Position numbers and translations under genes: made by a program
Part shown: in pieces, positions 1 to 10,668 of the stretch
Position numbering within the stretch: position 1 is the stretch's first letter
Layout: each line of letters begins with the position of its first letter
Notes under the pieces: model-generated
What the model saw: only the letters and a program-made list of their open reading frames with translations
Databases searched by the model: none
Told to the model about the DNA's origin: nothing
Origin: Erigeron canadensis
Lineage: Eukaryota > Streptophyta > Magnoliopsida > Asterales > Asteraceae
NCBI RefSeq assembly: GCF_010389155.1
Contig: NC_057769.1
Location: 15,624,735-15,688,734, forward strand
Direction: 5' to 3'
Length of the DNA: 64,000 bases

Positions 1-720
1 AAGACAGTAAGTAGATATGATCTAGATGGGTGCTCGTGAATCTTCAACGAATCCGCCTAAGAAATTATCTTGATTGGAGATTGAAGAACCCTTGTAGAAC
101 AGCTCCTAGAAAGATTTTTGATGCCTAAAATTCGACCTAGGGTTTTGCTTATATACTCCTCCAAAATCTGATGCAGAAACCGATCCAATCCTTCAGCCCC
201 CGTGCACTCACTGCGGCGCAGTGGGCTTTGCCTTCCCTCACTGCGACACAATGAGTCTGGTTTGACTTTGACTTCAATGTGACTGCGGTGCAGTGGAAAT
301 TGATACCTCCACTGCGGCGCAGTGAGAATCTTCGACATCCTTTCTCCCTTCCTGACTGCGGCGCAGTCAACCTACTGCGACCCCCACAGCGGCGCAGTGG
401 GGCGTGTTCCACTCTTTTCCGTGGATAAGGACTGTGGCGCAGTGGGCATGGCAACCTCCATTGCGGCGCAGTCACAAGCTTGGTGACTAAAATCCGTCTT
501 TCGATCTTTAAGCTTGCTGAACTCTTCAATCTTCTAAACTTTATCAACTCTCAATCTCATAAATCATTGTCTTGACCAAAAATCATCCGAAAATGTGCCA
601 GGTGAACGCGTAACCTGTTTAGAGCCTGTAAACACTAACAAACACCATAAACGCGCCGGTTTTTGTTGAAAATAAACGGTCAATAACGATGTGGGTAATG
701 GGTATAAATTAGTCACATCA
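1..720 (-). mobile_element. LTR-like repeat, partial (probably Ty3/Gypsy-type), end at 720
   Basis: This is noncoding. Read on the minus strand it begins TGATGTGACTAA at 720 and continues past the left edge of the window. A related sequence begins TGATATGTCATA at 61723, and both share blocks such as the complement of CACTAACAAAYACCATAAACGC, so this is a repeat family terminus and not unique DNA. It abuts the truncated transposase at 721. Because the other end is outside the window, I could not check a target duplication. The superfamily is a guess from terminus style; the repeat nature is well supported. Confidence 0.55.
209..473. repeat. Array of eight CACTGCGGCGCAGTG-like palindromes
   Basis: Eight copies of a 15-bp inverted repeat (arms CACTGC and GCAGTG around GGC) start at 209, 239, 281, 310, 354, 385, 430 and 459. 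Some copies have one or two changes. Successive spacings are 30, 42, 29, 44, 31, 45 and 29, so pairs recur about every 74 bp. This indicates a degenerate tandem unit holding two palindromes. It lies inside the LTR-like repeat. Confidence 0.85.
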
Positions 721-1080
721 CGACATAAAACCCATCTTTCCACGAGCATCCAGTTTTTGTTGAAAATACGGATACCGTTCTTCCAACTCACTTGTAATCT
801 TCAAAAATAGTCGTTTGCTCATACGATAACGTTGCCGAAAATCTCTAGCGCCACATACGGGTTGTTTGACAAAGTAAAAGCAGAACAAGCGCGCATATGC
901 CTCCTCGTAGCGACGATCTAAAACCGATCTCCTTCTAGGTGAAGCTTCTTCGTACTTGTCCTCCTCATCTTCCGTGGCTTGAATCATGGTAGTAACGGTC
1001 AAAGCAACAGTACTAAGAATTGTGTCGTCGAGATTGATTGACTCATTGGAGGATGATGGTGATTGAGGATCGGTATCCAT
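721..1080 (-). pseudogene. PIF/Harbinger-type transposase, N-terminal fragment
   Basis: The frame opens at an ATG at 1080 (MDTDPQSPSSSNES) and runs about 120 codons to the repeat boundary at 721. After an acidic, serine-rich leader it contains RDFRQRYRMSKRLFLKI and YFQQKLDARGKMGF. These resemble the helix-turn-helix-like N-terminal part of plant Harbinger/ALP1-like transposases, just before the catalytic domain. The DDE nuclease domain is absent because the LTR-like repeat begins exactly where the family would continue. A TA-rich stretch (1081-1098) lies upstream. Family assignment rests on recognised motif style and was not searched. Confidence 0.6.
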
Positions 1081-1133
1081 ACTATATATATATACTGATG
1101 TGCGAAATTGAGTAATCAAATTTATAAACACAA

Positions 1134-1949
1134 ACTACCAAAAAAACTGACTACAACACACTCACGGGCAGTGAACCTGATTGCATGCAGTATAGTAAAT
1201 TCGGTAAATCCGAGGTCGATCACAAGGACTCTAGTAAAGTAATTGTTAAAATAAAGTAGTTCAAGTAAAAGGGGTTTTGTGACCGAATTGTCACTTTGCG
1301 AAAGTTCGAAAATTGTTAGTAATCCCGAAAGATTAATCGAAAAGAATCCGGTATGACCGGGGCAGGGTTCGTCTTAAGACTAAAGTAAATATGATTTTAT
1401 GACAATAGTATAAAAAGGGGCACCTACTTGAACTAACTTACATGTCAATCATAGGGTCTAAACATCACTTGCTTTGTTGAACGACTTAAAAGGTAGTCAA
1501 GATGAACTCTCGTTATACTTGAAACTTTAATTGCTCAAAATATAGTTATCGCTCTCGCAAATAATTTATACTCCAAACAATTAAGCAATAAGAACTTAAG
1601 TTAATTTTATGATTTAATCTTGTGAAACTTTCTCTCGAACTGCTTATTCGCCTAATCAGATCTCTCTACCATAGACGTTTTACACACTCAAAAAGAATCT
1701 AATTGTTTAAACCTTTATCGCTAGTTTCTCTCGAACTCTAACGAATTTAGATTAATTAAAGACCAATTAACCGTTTTATAAACCAACTGACAATGACATA
1801 GATTTCTTTCGAACTAATAATTACAATTATCAATCGATGAATATAAAAGATAAAAACAATATTTAAACTAAAAAAAATGTGGATCTTCGATTAAACATAG
1901 AAATCTTGTTCAACAAATACAAGTAACATCAAACAACCCTATGACATGT
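1134..1949. other. Noncoding flank, part of an old LTR-like repeat
   Basis: I see no credible coding frame here. The block includes CACTCACGGGCAGTG near 1160 and a CCGAGGTCGATCACAAGG stretch near 1211, of a kind I associate with LTR regions of plant Tat-like Gypsy elements. Copia element A splits it at the duplicated CATGT (1945-1949 and 44414-44418), so it continues at 44419. The exact end of the old repeat near 1134-1148 could not be fixed. Confidence 0.4.
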
Positions 1950-3010
1950 TGTATAGTCTCAGAGGTGTTACAAAATACCAATATATAATGTACACAAATA
2001 GTTGTAGAGGGGGGTGAATACAACTTTTTGTTTTTCCTTAGCTAGACTTTAAGAAAATAGTTTTAGAGATTCATATCTATATATATATATATATATAACA
2101 TAATATAGAAAGTAGGAATCAATAAAACAGTAAAGCAGAAATAAACATTCTTAGACACAGATTGCGTTTTTCAAATGTAATCCTTTATTAAGAAATAATC
2201 TATACAAAGAATTACAGAGTTGTTGCAGAAACAAGATAACCTACAATATCTAAAGAACCCTTTGAAATGACAAACAACAATCAATAAGTTCTTGCTCAAG
2301 AGAAGCAGCCCAAGCTGTCTTCTCACAGGCTAGGCTGTGTGTAAGAGCAGAGATAACTTTTATGAAGAATGATTCAAAGGAATGTCACCCATATGCTTTC
2401 AAGGATTGTAGTTTTTATAGGCGAAAGCTTCAGTCTCTCTTGGTGTCCAAATAAGCCACGTATAAGAAATTTATTCAACGATCAAAGGAAAATTAGAACG
2501 TGCCTTCATCGTACTTGTGATCCCCAAACCTGTAGCACGATATTTTGATCGTCCAATGAGAGTATGGACATGCATATGTAAATAAACCACCAACCTAGAT
2601 TTTAGGAATCTTCCTTATCACGTCATACGTCTTTATCAACAAATCCAGGTTGTAACCTTCACTTGATTGTCAGACACAGATTGCTCGTTTGTCAAGAGCA
2701 AATATGTCTAAGTATTTCCAGGCTGACTGCTAATCCCAAGCTGTCTTCCACCAACAACTTGATCTTCTATCTTCAATCCTCCTCTTCGACTTGGATTGAA
2801 TGCTGTTACCAATTTGATGCAGCTTGAACAACACTTGCTTCCATAAGATATTACAATTACAAAGTATGAAGCGTAATCTGGGTCAGTTACAGATCGCAAG
2901 CCGTGTCAACTTAGTCTGACCCAGATTACAATACAAGAACCAAAAGATTTACAAGTGTTTTCATACAGATTTGTCATCATTAAATTTACAGCATTCATTG
3001 GGACTCAACA
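1950..3010 (-). repeat. 3' LTR of element A
   Basis: In plus orientation it starts TGTATAGTCTCAG and ends GGGACTCAACA, next to a polypurine tract. It is 1061 bp against 1052 bp for its partner at 43362-44413. It holds a TA run (about 2078-2098) and a TATAAAAA box on the minus strand (2412-2419). Repeated short words of the AAGCTG and CAGACACAG type occur throughout. Most differences from the partner are transitions, as expected for methylated, silenced DNA. Confidence 0.95.
2412..2419 (-). promoter_or_regulatory. TATA box of element A LTR
   Basis: The minus strand reads CTATAAAAAC here. The matching site in the 5' LTR (about 43816-43823) has become TTTAAAAG, so the LTR copy that should drive the element lost its box while the downstream copy kept it. 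Confidence 0.6.
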
Positions 3011-3024
3011 ATCTCCCCCTATTT
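3011..3024 (-). other. Polypurine tract of element A
   Basis: The minus-strand sequence AAATAGGGGGAGAT directly precedes the 3' LTR. This is the usual plus-strand DNA primer of an LTR retrotransposon. A second, very similar purine tract next to the same GATGATGACAAAA context occurs at about 4793-4815. Confidence 0.8.
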
Positions 3025-3218
3025 GATGATGACAAAACCCTACACACTTATCTAACTATCAGCTTACAAAGAATCAAAGTAAAATATGACTATTAGTTTC
3101 TGACCCTTTGAATTTTTTGGGTTCTTTAATCTGATAACAACTTTTTACAACAAAAATGATCTTATATATCCATGAAGTGTTACAATTAGGAGTCATATAG
3201 ACATTTTGCAGATCAGAC

Positions 3219-6200
3219 CTATTGACCTCCTAAAATATCAACAGTTTCTTGCTTTACTTCAAATGAAGGGGCAACGGTAACATCAATCTTTCTATCTAGT
3301 CCTTCATTAATCAGAAACTGCTCATACCCATTACCTTGCTCACCAAAATTGACACAAAATCTATACAAGGTAAAGAGATGCATTGTAGGTACCTGCCTGA
3401 TCTCTGCAGTTCTCTGAAAGACTAGTTGCCCACTTGCATTTGCAGAATACATCCCATGTTCAGGCTCAGTGATGTGTAATCCAATCCTTGCATCTTGTAC
3501 ACTAACTGGTAGAGACATATTGAGATGGTTTAGAAGTTTGTCTAGAGCTTCAGGTGCCAACTGCTCAAGTAGTTCTGAAGGATTTAAGTTATTTATGAAA
3601 TCTGTGTGATCTCCTTCAGGACCATCAAGATTGACTTGTTTTCTTCTTCTTTTCTTGAGAGGCTCTTCAGACTCATCTTCTTCCATATCATAATACTTTG
3701 GCTTTGGAAGACTTGACTCATTAATTTTGTTTTTCACAACAATCGCCATCTTCTTCTCAAGTGCTTCCAAGACAGTCTCTCTATGAATGCCAGGTTGGTT
3801 GAAAATGATGTCATGTATTTCAACCCACTCAGTATAACCTAGATCAAACAGATTGTTTAGATCATAAGTTTCCCAAGTAGTTTCATAACCTTTTCTTGTA
3901 CATCTGATGCTGGGAATGGTTTGACTTTTTCTTCTTTTTAACTGAACTTGAATGATGGTCTCCGGATATTTTCTGTAATTTAGTCTTTCTTGTACTTTCT
4001 TTACATCCAGAGCTTCCCATCCAGCATGAGCTTCAACACTTTTCTTGACATCTTTCCCTTTCTGTGAAGGAGTAGTGTGAACCTTCACTTTCTTTCTCTT
4101 CTTGCTTTCATTTTTCCTTGATCCCACAGCTGCCAACTCTTTGTCTTCTTTAATGAATTGTTCTTGTAATGCCTTGGCCAGCTCAAGATCAGAAGAAAGA
4201 GAGGATGGCTTCAACCTTTCCAATCTATCTTCCACAATCATTTTGTATGCATCTTTGATAGATACATTCATCTCTTGTGCTTTCTCTGCAGCAAACACCC
4301 ATTCTTGTTCTTCTTGAGTTAGGACCTTCACACCACTTGAATATTCACCACTTCCCTTTTTCTTTATCATAAATTGACTCAAGGTGGTGGTGCCATCACT
4401 GGAAGTAGAATCAGCTTCCACAACCTTTGAAGCTGGGTCAGTTTGTGCAGAGACAGATTGTGTAGACTTTCCTTTATCAGCACCTTCTTTACCATATTCT
4501 CCAACTACATCTTTCACAACATCAGTTTCCTCCCCCTCAACATTATCACATCTCCTAATAGCTTCCTCATTCTTTCCTTCAAATCTTTCACCACCAGACT
4601 CAGATTCTGGCATGTTTATCTTCTCAGCAAAACCAAACACCACCATTCTCCTATCCAAGGCATTCCTTTGAGCTCTTGCCTGGTCTTGCTTAGCTTTTAG
4701 TTTGGCTAAGTATTTCGCAACCTCTTTTTCGACCTTTGCTCTTTCTTTTTCTTTTTCAATTACATTTTCAGCATTAGTCATTTCTTCATTTGTCTTCTCC
4801 CCCTTTTTGTCATCATCACCAGGGTAGGAGCTGACTGTGGTTGCAAATACTCAACTCAACCTAGTGTTCAATACATCCATTCTGAAATTGCTAGCTGCCC
4901 ATGCTCTATGAAGATCAACATTGTCATCATGAAGGAGCCTCAAGTTGGACTTCACACTTTTGGCTATCTCTACCAGCTCTGTTTTAAAGTCAGCTTGTGA
5001 CTTGTTTGCATTTTTGAGCTCAATAGAAACATCTCTTGTGAATTTTGTGGCTGACTGTTCAAACTGACCCAGAGTCCTCTTGGTTACTTCATTTTGTTCA
5101 TTGATAGCCTTTGTAAAACCATCAAGGGACTCTGTCAGCTTGCTCTATTTCTTCTTCATCACCTCAAGTGCCTTTATCATCTTTTCTTCCAATTGTATTT
5201 GATCTTGGCACAGCTTCCCCACCTTCTTACCCGTCAATTCCTGATCCTTTTGGATCTTGACCAAGCCTTCAACCAACTTTGAATTCTCAACCTTAGAGGT
5301 TGACATAAATTCAGTGAGCTGATTTACCAAATCTAAAAATGAGATATTGGCAGCTTGGGAAGAACTTGCAGTTGGTTTTTCAACCACTGCCTCATTAGGA
5401 GGTAGACTGCAATCCTTAACATTAGGGTCATTGGGCTCATTTAGAAGGGGTGGAGTTGAGGAGAATTTTGGCTAAATTTCTCATGAGAGTGAGTCTCATG
5501 AGCAAATCTTTCAGAAATGATGATGTGCTGAACAATCTGAGAAGGATTGACTTGTAATTAGATTGTGGGGTAGTGGGAATTTGTTGATCTTGATTTTGAT
5601 CAACACCTCCACTGGCATCTTCCACCAGAGCATCCCTTGAGGATAGATGGGCAAGCACATCATCGAATGAAGAGTCACTTCTAGAGATAGTGACTATGTT
5701 GTCATTGACATCGTGAGGACCATCAATGGTTCCCTTTGCTGCACAAGGGGCTATCATGACCTCCCTAAAGAGAGCCATGTAACCTACAGGATCCCTCTGT
5801 CCAAGGACAGATGCAGACACAGACCATGCAGGTGTAATGTTAAGGGTAGATGATTGCCCTTCAACATAGGTGTGTTGTGTCACCAAAGTATCATGAGGGA
5901 GAATTGAGGCCTGTACCCCTCCTTGTGATCTAGAAGGGGCATTGACAGCCAGTGTAGAATCATAGTGTAAGAAAGTAGGAGTCTGACTAGCTTGAGGAAT
6001 GAGAGCAGTGTCACTTAGGGGTTCGATACTAACATCCTTTAGCTGATCATCCTCTGGTCAACATGTGCACAGACTCTAACTCTTTTTGGATCTGGGCAGG
6101 ATCCTCTGGTGTCCCTTTATTGATATCATCAACCTTTTGGGAGGCTGATGATGGCGAATTAGGCTTAGACACAGTATGAGCTTGGGAGGAGGTCTTTGTT

Positions 6201-6660
6201 TCAATGTCTTCACCCTGTTTGGAGGGTTGGATAGAACTAGTTGTTCCCTTTAACTCGTCTACACTCTTTTGGGAGAGTGTAGATGGGTGTGGTGAAATCG
6301 GCCTATCAGCTTGGATGGCAGAGTTAGCTTGGGAACGTTCCTCATCTTCCAATGCACCTTGGGGGACTTTAATTTTATGATTGTTTTGTCAACCCCTAAA
6401 GCTGATATATTCCTTTTGGATCTTTTCTTTTTGTATACATTGAGAGGTACTAAGTCCTCAACAATGGGTCTTTTGGAGGCGGATTTGGAAATGGTGGATA
6501 AGGGTGTGGCTAGAGTGGCTGATGATGTGGCCAACTCTTTACCCTCAGAAGATGAAGAAGGAGTAGATTTGGAGGAGTTTAAGGGTTTAAGAGATTGTGT
6601 ACCTTGACTCTCCTGAATGGCATATTGAGTGTCAGACTCAAATCGCGTCGAAGGAGAGAC
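3219..6660 (-). pseudogene. Element A third gene, C-terminal part (downstream of B insertion)
   Basis: This continues the reading frame at 36181-37042 across the insertion of element B. Open segments lie at 6259-6660, 6047-6352, 5437-5886, 5145-5387 and 3219-4781, separated by stops and frameshifts. The last segment is 520 codons, rich in Lys/Glu with a long predicted coiled-coil-like N-terminal third and a basic patch (KKRRRKQ). It ends IDVTVAPSFEVKQETVDILGGQ-like, shortly before the polypurine tract. Function is unknown; the position matches the 'envelope-like' or extra ORF of Sirevirus-type Copia elements. No signal peptide or convincing membrane segment is visible. Confidence 0.6.
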
Positions 6661-6665
6661 AACTT
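6661..6665. other. Target-site duplication AACTT, left copy (element B)
   Basis: It immediately precedes the 5' LTR of B at 6666 and matches AACTT at 36103-36107 after the 3' LTR. This fixes the insertion of B within the third gene of A. Confidence 0.9.
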
Positions 6666-7349
6666 TGTAGATGCAGATTCGTTTTGACAATCGCAACATA
6701 GATTTGATTATCGTTTATGTTTTAGGAACTATGTTTGTAATCATTTAAATAAGAATTTGTGTTGATATTTAATGATTACAGTTGAACTTCAATATTATAT
6801 CTATTTATGTTTTGTATTGTGTTTGTGTGTTATATATTGTTTTGCAGGTACAAGAACATAGAATCAAGGTTTATAAGTGTCGTAGAACACTTGAACGATG
6901 ATTGGATGTTATGTACGAGCTAAACGAAGCAAAACAAAGAGTCAAGGGTCGTCCCTCGTGCTGACATCATCAGCATGTAGGAACAACCTCGTGCTGACAT
7001 CAGCACGAGGTAAGTCGATTGACTTATTGTTTCGGGCCTAATCTGCGATTAAGGCCTAAGCCCACACGATCTAATACTTAACTAGTATAAATACAAGACC
7101 TAATCTACGAAATTAGGTTAATGATTGACAAATTCTTGAGAGTTATTCATGAATTTAAGAGCTAAGGTTATTTGTTCCTTTGTGTGTTCTTCTACACGAA
7201 CCACAAGCCTTGTGTATCTCCTTGGGTTGATTAATTACTTATTAATTAACAAAAGGCAATAGCAATCTAGTTATCTCAAGAGGATTCCGCACTCTTGACA
7301 TAACGAATCACATCTTATTACGATTCACGCAACGATAGGGCACCTTACA
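6666..7349 (+). repeat. 5' LTR of element B
   Basis: Starts TGTAGATGCAG and ends GCACCTTACA, followed by AG and the primer site. A TATAAATA box lies at 7086-7093. A 22-bp palindrome (6988-7009) has the core GCTGACATCAGC; the 3' LTR keeps the symmetrical GCTGACGTCAGC form. Confidence 0.95.
7086..7093 (+). promoter_or_regulatory. TATA box, element B 5' LTR
   Basis: TATAAATA in the context CTAGTATAAATACAAG. The same box is kept at 35839-35846 in the 3' LTR. It lies about 260 bp before the LTR end, consistent with the start of genomic RNA. Confidence 0.7.
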
Positions 7350-7351
7350 AG

Positions 7352-7369
7352 TGGTATCAGAGCCCTAAG
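7352..7369 (+). other. Primer binding site, element B
   Basis: TGGTATCAGAGCCC, two bases after the LTR end, matches the complement of the 3' end of plant initiator-Met tRNA. This is standard for Copia elements. Confidence 0.9.
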
Positions 7370-7439
7370 GTTGATTACCAGAAAGTTTAAAATTGTTTGA
7401 TTCGCTATTGATTGTAAAATCAATTCGAAATTTGTGTTT

Positions 7440-7700
7440 TTGGTCAAGTTCGTGCTCTACTTCGTGTTACTTTGTGCATACGTCAACACGAAGTGAACTT
7501 TGTGTTCGTGCTAACGTCACCGAGCAGACTTCGTGTCACGTCAGCGCGAACCACTCTTCGTGACTTAGGTCGTGACTTGTGTTTCGTACTTTGTGCCATG
7601 TGTACTTCGTGTCACGTGTCCTTCGTGCTATACTAACTTTGTACCACGTGTACTTCGTGCTTCGTGCCACGTGTCCTTCGTGCTATACGAACTAAGTAGT
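7440..7700 (+). repeat. Motif-rich leader of element B gag (CTTCGTG / CACGTG array)
   Basis: This noncoding leader between primer site and gag is a degenerate array of CTTCGTG words, many followed by CACGTGT or ACGTCA. It includes several G-box cores (CACGTG). The same vocabulary recurs in the third-gene leader (30620-31365) and, in part, in the B LTRs. G-box and ACGT cores are known plant bZIP/bHLH sites; their role here is inferred. Confidence 0.7.
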
Positions 7701-7732
7701 TTTTCGTTTTACTTGAATTCAAAAGATTCGAA

Positions 7733-8737
7733 ATGACTACCATACCAGCTGCCGCAAACTCACCCAATACCATACTTATCAGCCAGATGATCATGCATGA
7801 TCATGAGGTTGGTCGGGGTAATACACCTCTAAAGCTTTTCCGTATGGAAAATTATTGGATGTGGAAGAGACGTTTTGAAGACTACATTCGTCTCACTGAC
7901 ATGGAAATGTGGCTAGTGATAACTCAAGGTTTTGATTGGCCTTCATATGAGAAGAACGGAGTGATCAGTAGGTATACTTATGCTGATATGCCTATTGAAG
8001 AACGTAAAAGATACGCTGTTGAGGGAAAGGCATTGTCTACTCTTACTATGGCCTTGCCTCAAGATAGTGTACATCTGTTTAAAAAGTACACTACTTCAAA
8101 GGATTTATGGGATGCTCTCGAAAGATATTGTGAGGGCGATGTAACTTTGAAGAAAAATCGTATCAAGCTTCTCAAGCGTCAGTATGAAGCCTTTAATGGA
8201 CTGAAAGGGGAATCTCTTGACGACATTATTATTCGATTCAGTCATTTGACCACTGAGTTGTCATACTTTGAAGTTGTTTATCCTCAAACTGAGCTAGTTG
8301 ATAAGTTTCTGGATTCACTGCCTAAGACTTGGACTAATTATGTTCATCAACTTCAAGATGATCAGGAATACAGTACATGGGACTTTGAAAAGGTAGTCTC
8401 CAAGCTGAAGAACAGAGACATGAAGAGAAGGATTAAAGACACTCACTCGGATTTTACACAAGATCCATCCTTATATCATGCTAAGTCTGTTCATTTAGCA
8501 AGCTCCCGCTCAGGAAACAACGCATTTTTAAGTGGTGCAGAAGCTACACCAATAGTAGATGCTGAAGGTATTGCCAGATATGTTGCTTATGACAATACAA
8601 ATGTCAAGAGCAATGTACAATCTTTTCATTCTATGCCAATGAGTATGAGTTTTGCAGAAGGAAGAATGAGTGTTTACTCAACCTTTTGTAATGCTCATGA
8701 AGCATTATTGGAGGAAAGGTTACTGATCCTGCAGTAA
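7733..8737 (+). pseudogene. gag: Element B gag, N-terminal part
   Basis: A 334-codon frame starting at ATG 7733 (MTTIPAAANSPNTIL). It has the UBN2-like capsid core of plant Copia Gag: YWMWKRRFEDYI, LWDALERYCEG and the SLDDIIIRFSHLTTEL segment. The frame shifts just before 8737; the expected continuation (ITDPAVIDEDYN-like) is in another frame and leads into the zinc-knuckle part at 8773. Gag would form cytoplasmic virus-like particles around the genomic RNA. Full-length Gag cannot be made from this copy without correcting the shift. Confidence 0.85.
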
Positions 8738-8772
8738 TTGATGAGGATTACAATCAAATAGATCTTGATGAT

Positions 8773-10412
8773 TTGGAAGAAATGGATCTACAATGGCAGC
8801 TTGCTATGCTTACTATTAAGGTCAAAAGATTCACTCAGAGAACTGGGAGACCTATAGGTAATGGCACTAAAGGCTTTGACAAATCCAAGGTGAAATGTTA
8901 TAATTGCGATGGATTTGGTCATTTTGCAAGAGAGTGTCAACAACCTAAGAGGATTGATAATACCGTTGCTGGTCGTCAAAATTACAATCAAGGCGGTATT
9001 ACTCCGAATAATCATAAGACGCAAGCAATGATTACATATCCTGTTACTCCACAACAGCCAGTTTCGTCACCATTTTCGGATTCAAAGGCTGTTGTTGTTC
9101 AAAATCCAGATGGTACTTATCAATGGGATACACAATCCGATGATACCTCTAATCATGCCTACATGGTAGAATTATATGATGAGGTAGCTGCAACGATGCT
9201 GTGTATTCAAGTGAAGAAAGTGCATCTGAGATAGTACAGAAGAATATGTGTAATGTTGCTGAGACAGAAGAATATGTGTAATGATGCTGTGTACTCAAGA
9301 TCTGAGAGTGAACAAATGACTGCAGTAAAAGCATCTGAAGAAAAGGAAGAGTCATCAAATCCTATTGATGACATTCCCATGAAGAGCATTGAAGAGCAGA
9401 TGAAGAACTTCGTGATACCTGAAGGTATGACAACTGAAGACTTTGTTGCATACATGGCAGATTGCAAGACTGCAGATCAGAAGGTATCTTGTTCTTTATC
9501 TTCTATAATTGACGTGTGTAGAATGGTGTCAAATTTAAAACAAGAAATGTTGAAACTAAAAGAAAATTCAACTAGTTTAACTGCTGAAAATGTTATACTT
9601 AAAAAGGAAAGTAATGTGTCTAAAGATTCCGATTTACTTCTACAAGGTCACCAACAAACTGAATTAGATTTTAATCCAGATGAAGTAGTAACACATTGAA
9701 AGACTGTGATACAGTTTTTTATGATAAAGAAGTATCTATAAATAGGATTGAACCTAAATCAAGAATTGATAAAGTTTGGTGTGTGGAAAATAAAGAAGAA
9801 TAGTTAGCTGAACAAATTCCATATATGGATAGACATTATGCTCCTTTTTAACCAATAACAAATATGGAAGAAGCAATACAGACGCTTGATACCATAAATG
9901 AAATGAAGGAGTATGGTATACCAATTCCTGAAATAGAGAATGGTCAATCTAGAAAACAACAAGTAAAGAAGTGCTATACTTGTCGTGAGAAAGGCCATAT
10001 AGCTATTGAATGTCCAAATAGGAAGGTCAAGAATCCTAAGAATGTCAGTCAAGTCAAGTCAAAGGATGTTAGTGATATTCCTAATCCTAAAGGGAAGGGT
10101 AAACTAGTTGAACAAGTAACTTCACCAAAATTTATGAGTGCATATAAAAAGGATTATTATGAGGAGTATGCAAAAAGACATCCTGATAATAAAAATGCAC
10201 AGAATTATGTTAAGTTACTTAGAAATGTGTCATATGGAGAGTCTATTGTTACTATTCAAAGGATTAGTGTCAATAGATCTAAGACTCCAAAACGACAGGG
10301 ACCTTCACAGAATACTACTTCTAGTAGTGTAAGTCCGAGTCATTCTCGTACACCTCAAAGGAGTAATTCACCTAGGAAGATGACTCAACAAAATCGATCC
10401 CCTCCTGTTTGA
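8773..10412 (+). pseudogene. gag: Element B gag, C-terminal part with two zinc knuckles
   Basis: Open segments 8773-9234, 9253-9699 and 9864-10412 are separated by stops and shifts. The first has the CCHC knuckle CYNCDGFGHFAREC (residues 42-55 of that segment); the third has a second knuckle CYTCREKGHIAIEC (residues 37-50). Zinc knuckles bind the element RNA. The tail is Ser/Arg/Pro-rich (SPSHSRTPQRSNSPRK). The region 10413-10624 continues the same low-complexity tail in broken frames up to a VWVPFRN-stop. Confidence 0.8.
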
Positions 10413-10594
10413 ATTAATAGTTCGTCTAATATCTATGATCGATTAGGGAGTCAACCTAGATTTGGTACTCACTCATCAAGGAATTCTCCTCCCAAGACTC
10501 GTTTCACTTCACCTAGGAAACAGTCCGTGACACCATCTTCATCCAAGGCTCCATTAAAGAGCGATGGATATTGGACCGAATTGATCATTAGAGA

Positions 10595-10668
10595 TGAATT
10601 CGGCAAACCTAAACCTCAAAAGGTTTGGGTTCCCTTCAGAAACTAACCATCTTATCGTCTAATGTGCA
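10595..10668 (+). promoter_or_regulatory. gag/pol junction with acceptor-like TAATGTGCAG|GG, element B
   Basis: Gag ends in a VWVP..N-stop whose stop codon lies in AACTAAC. About 20 bases later TAATGTGCAG|GG precedes the protease in a different frame. AACTAAY resembles a plant branch point and GCAG|G an acceptor. The same arrangement appears in A, C and D. Splicing is inferred. Confidence 0.45.

Noticed and set aside
209..473. CRISPR-like regular repeats
   Set aside because: Repeats are short degenerate palindromes without unique spacers of even length, in plant LTR-like DNA.
4102..4700. Several plus-strand frames here
   Set aside because: They are antisense shadows of the Lys/Glu-rich third-gene frame of element A and show no motifs.
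3219..4781. Host nuclear gene of 520 codons
   Set aside because: It lies between the element A polypurine tract and the rest of its third gene, in the right strand and position, so it is element-borne.
7352..7369. tRNA gene hint from TGGTATCAGAGC
   Set aside because: Only the primer complement is present, with no cloverleaf; it occurs beside each 5' LTR.
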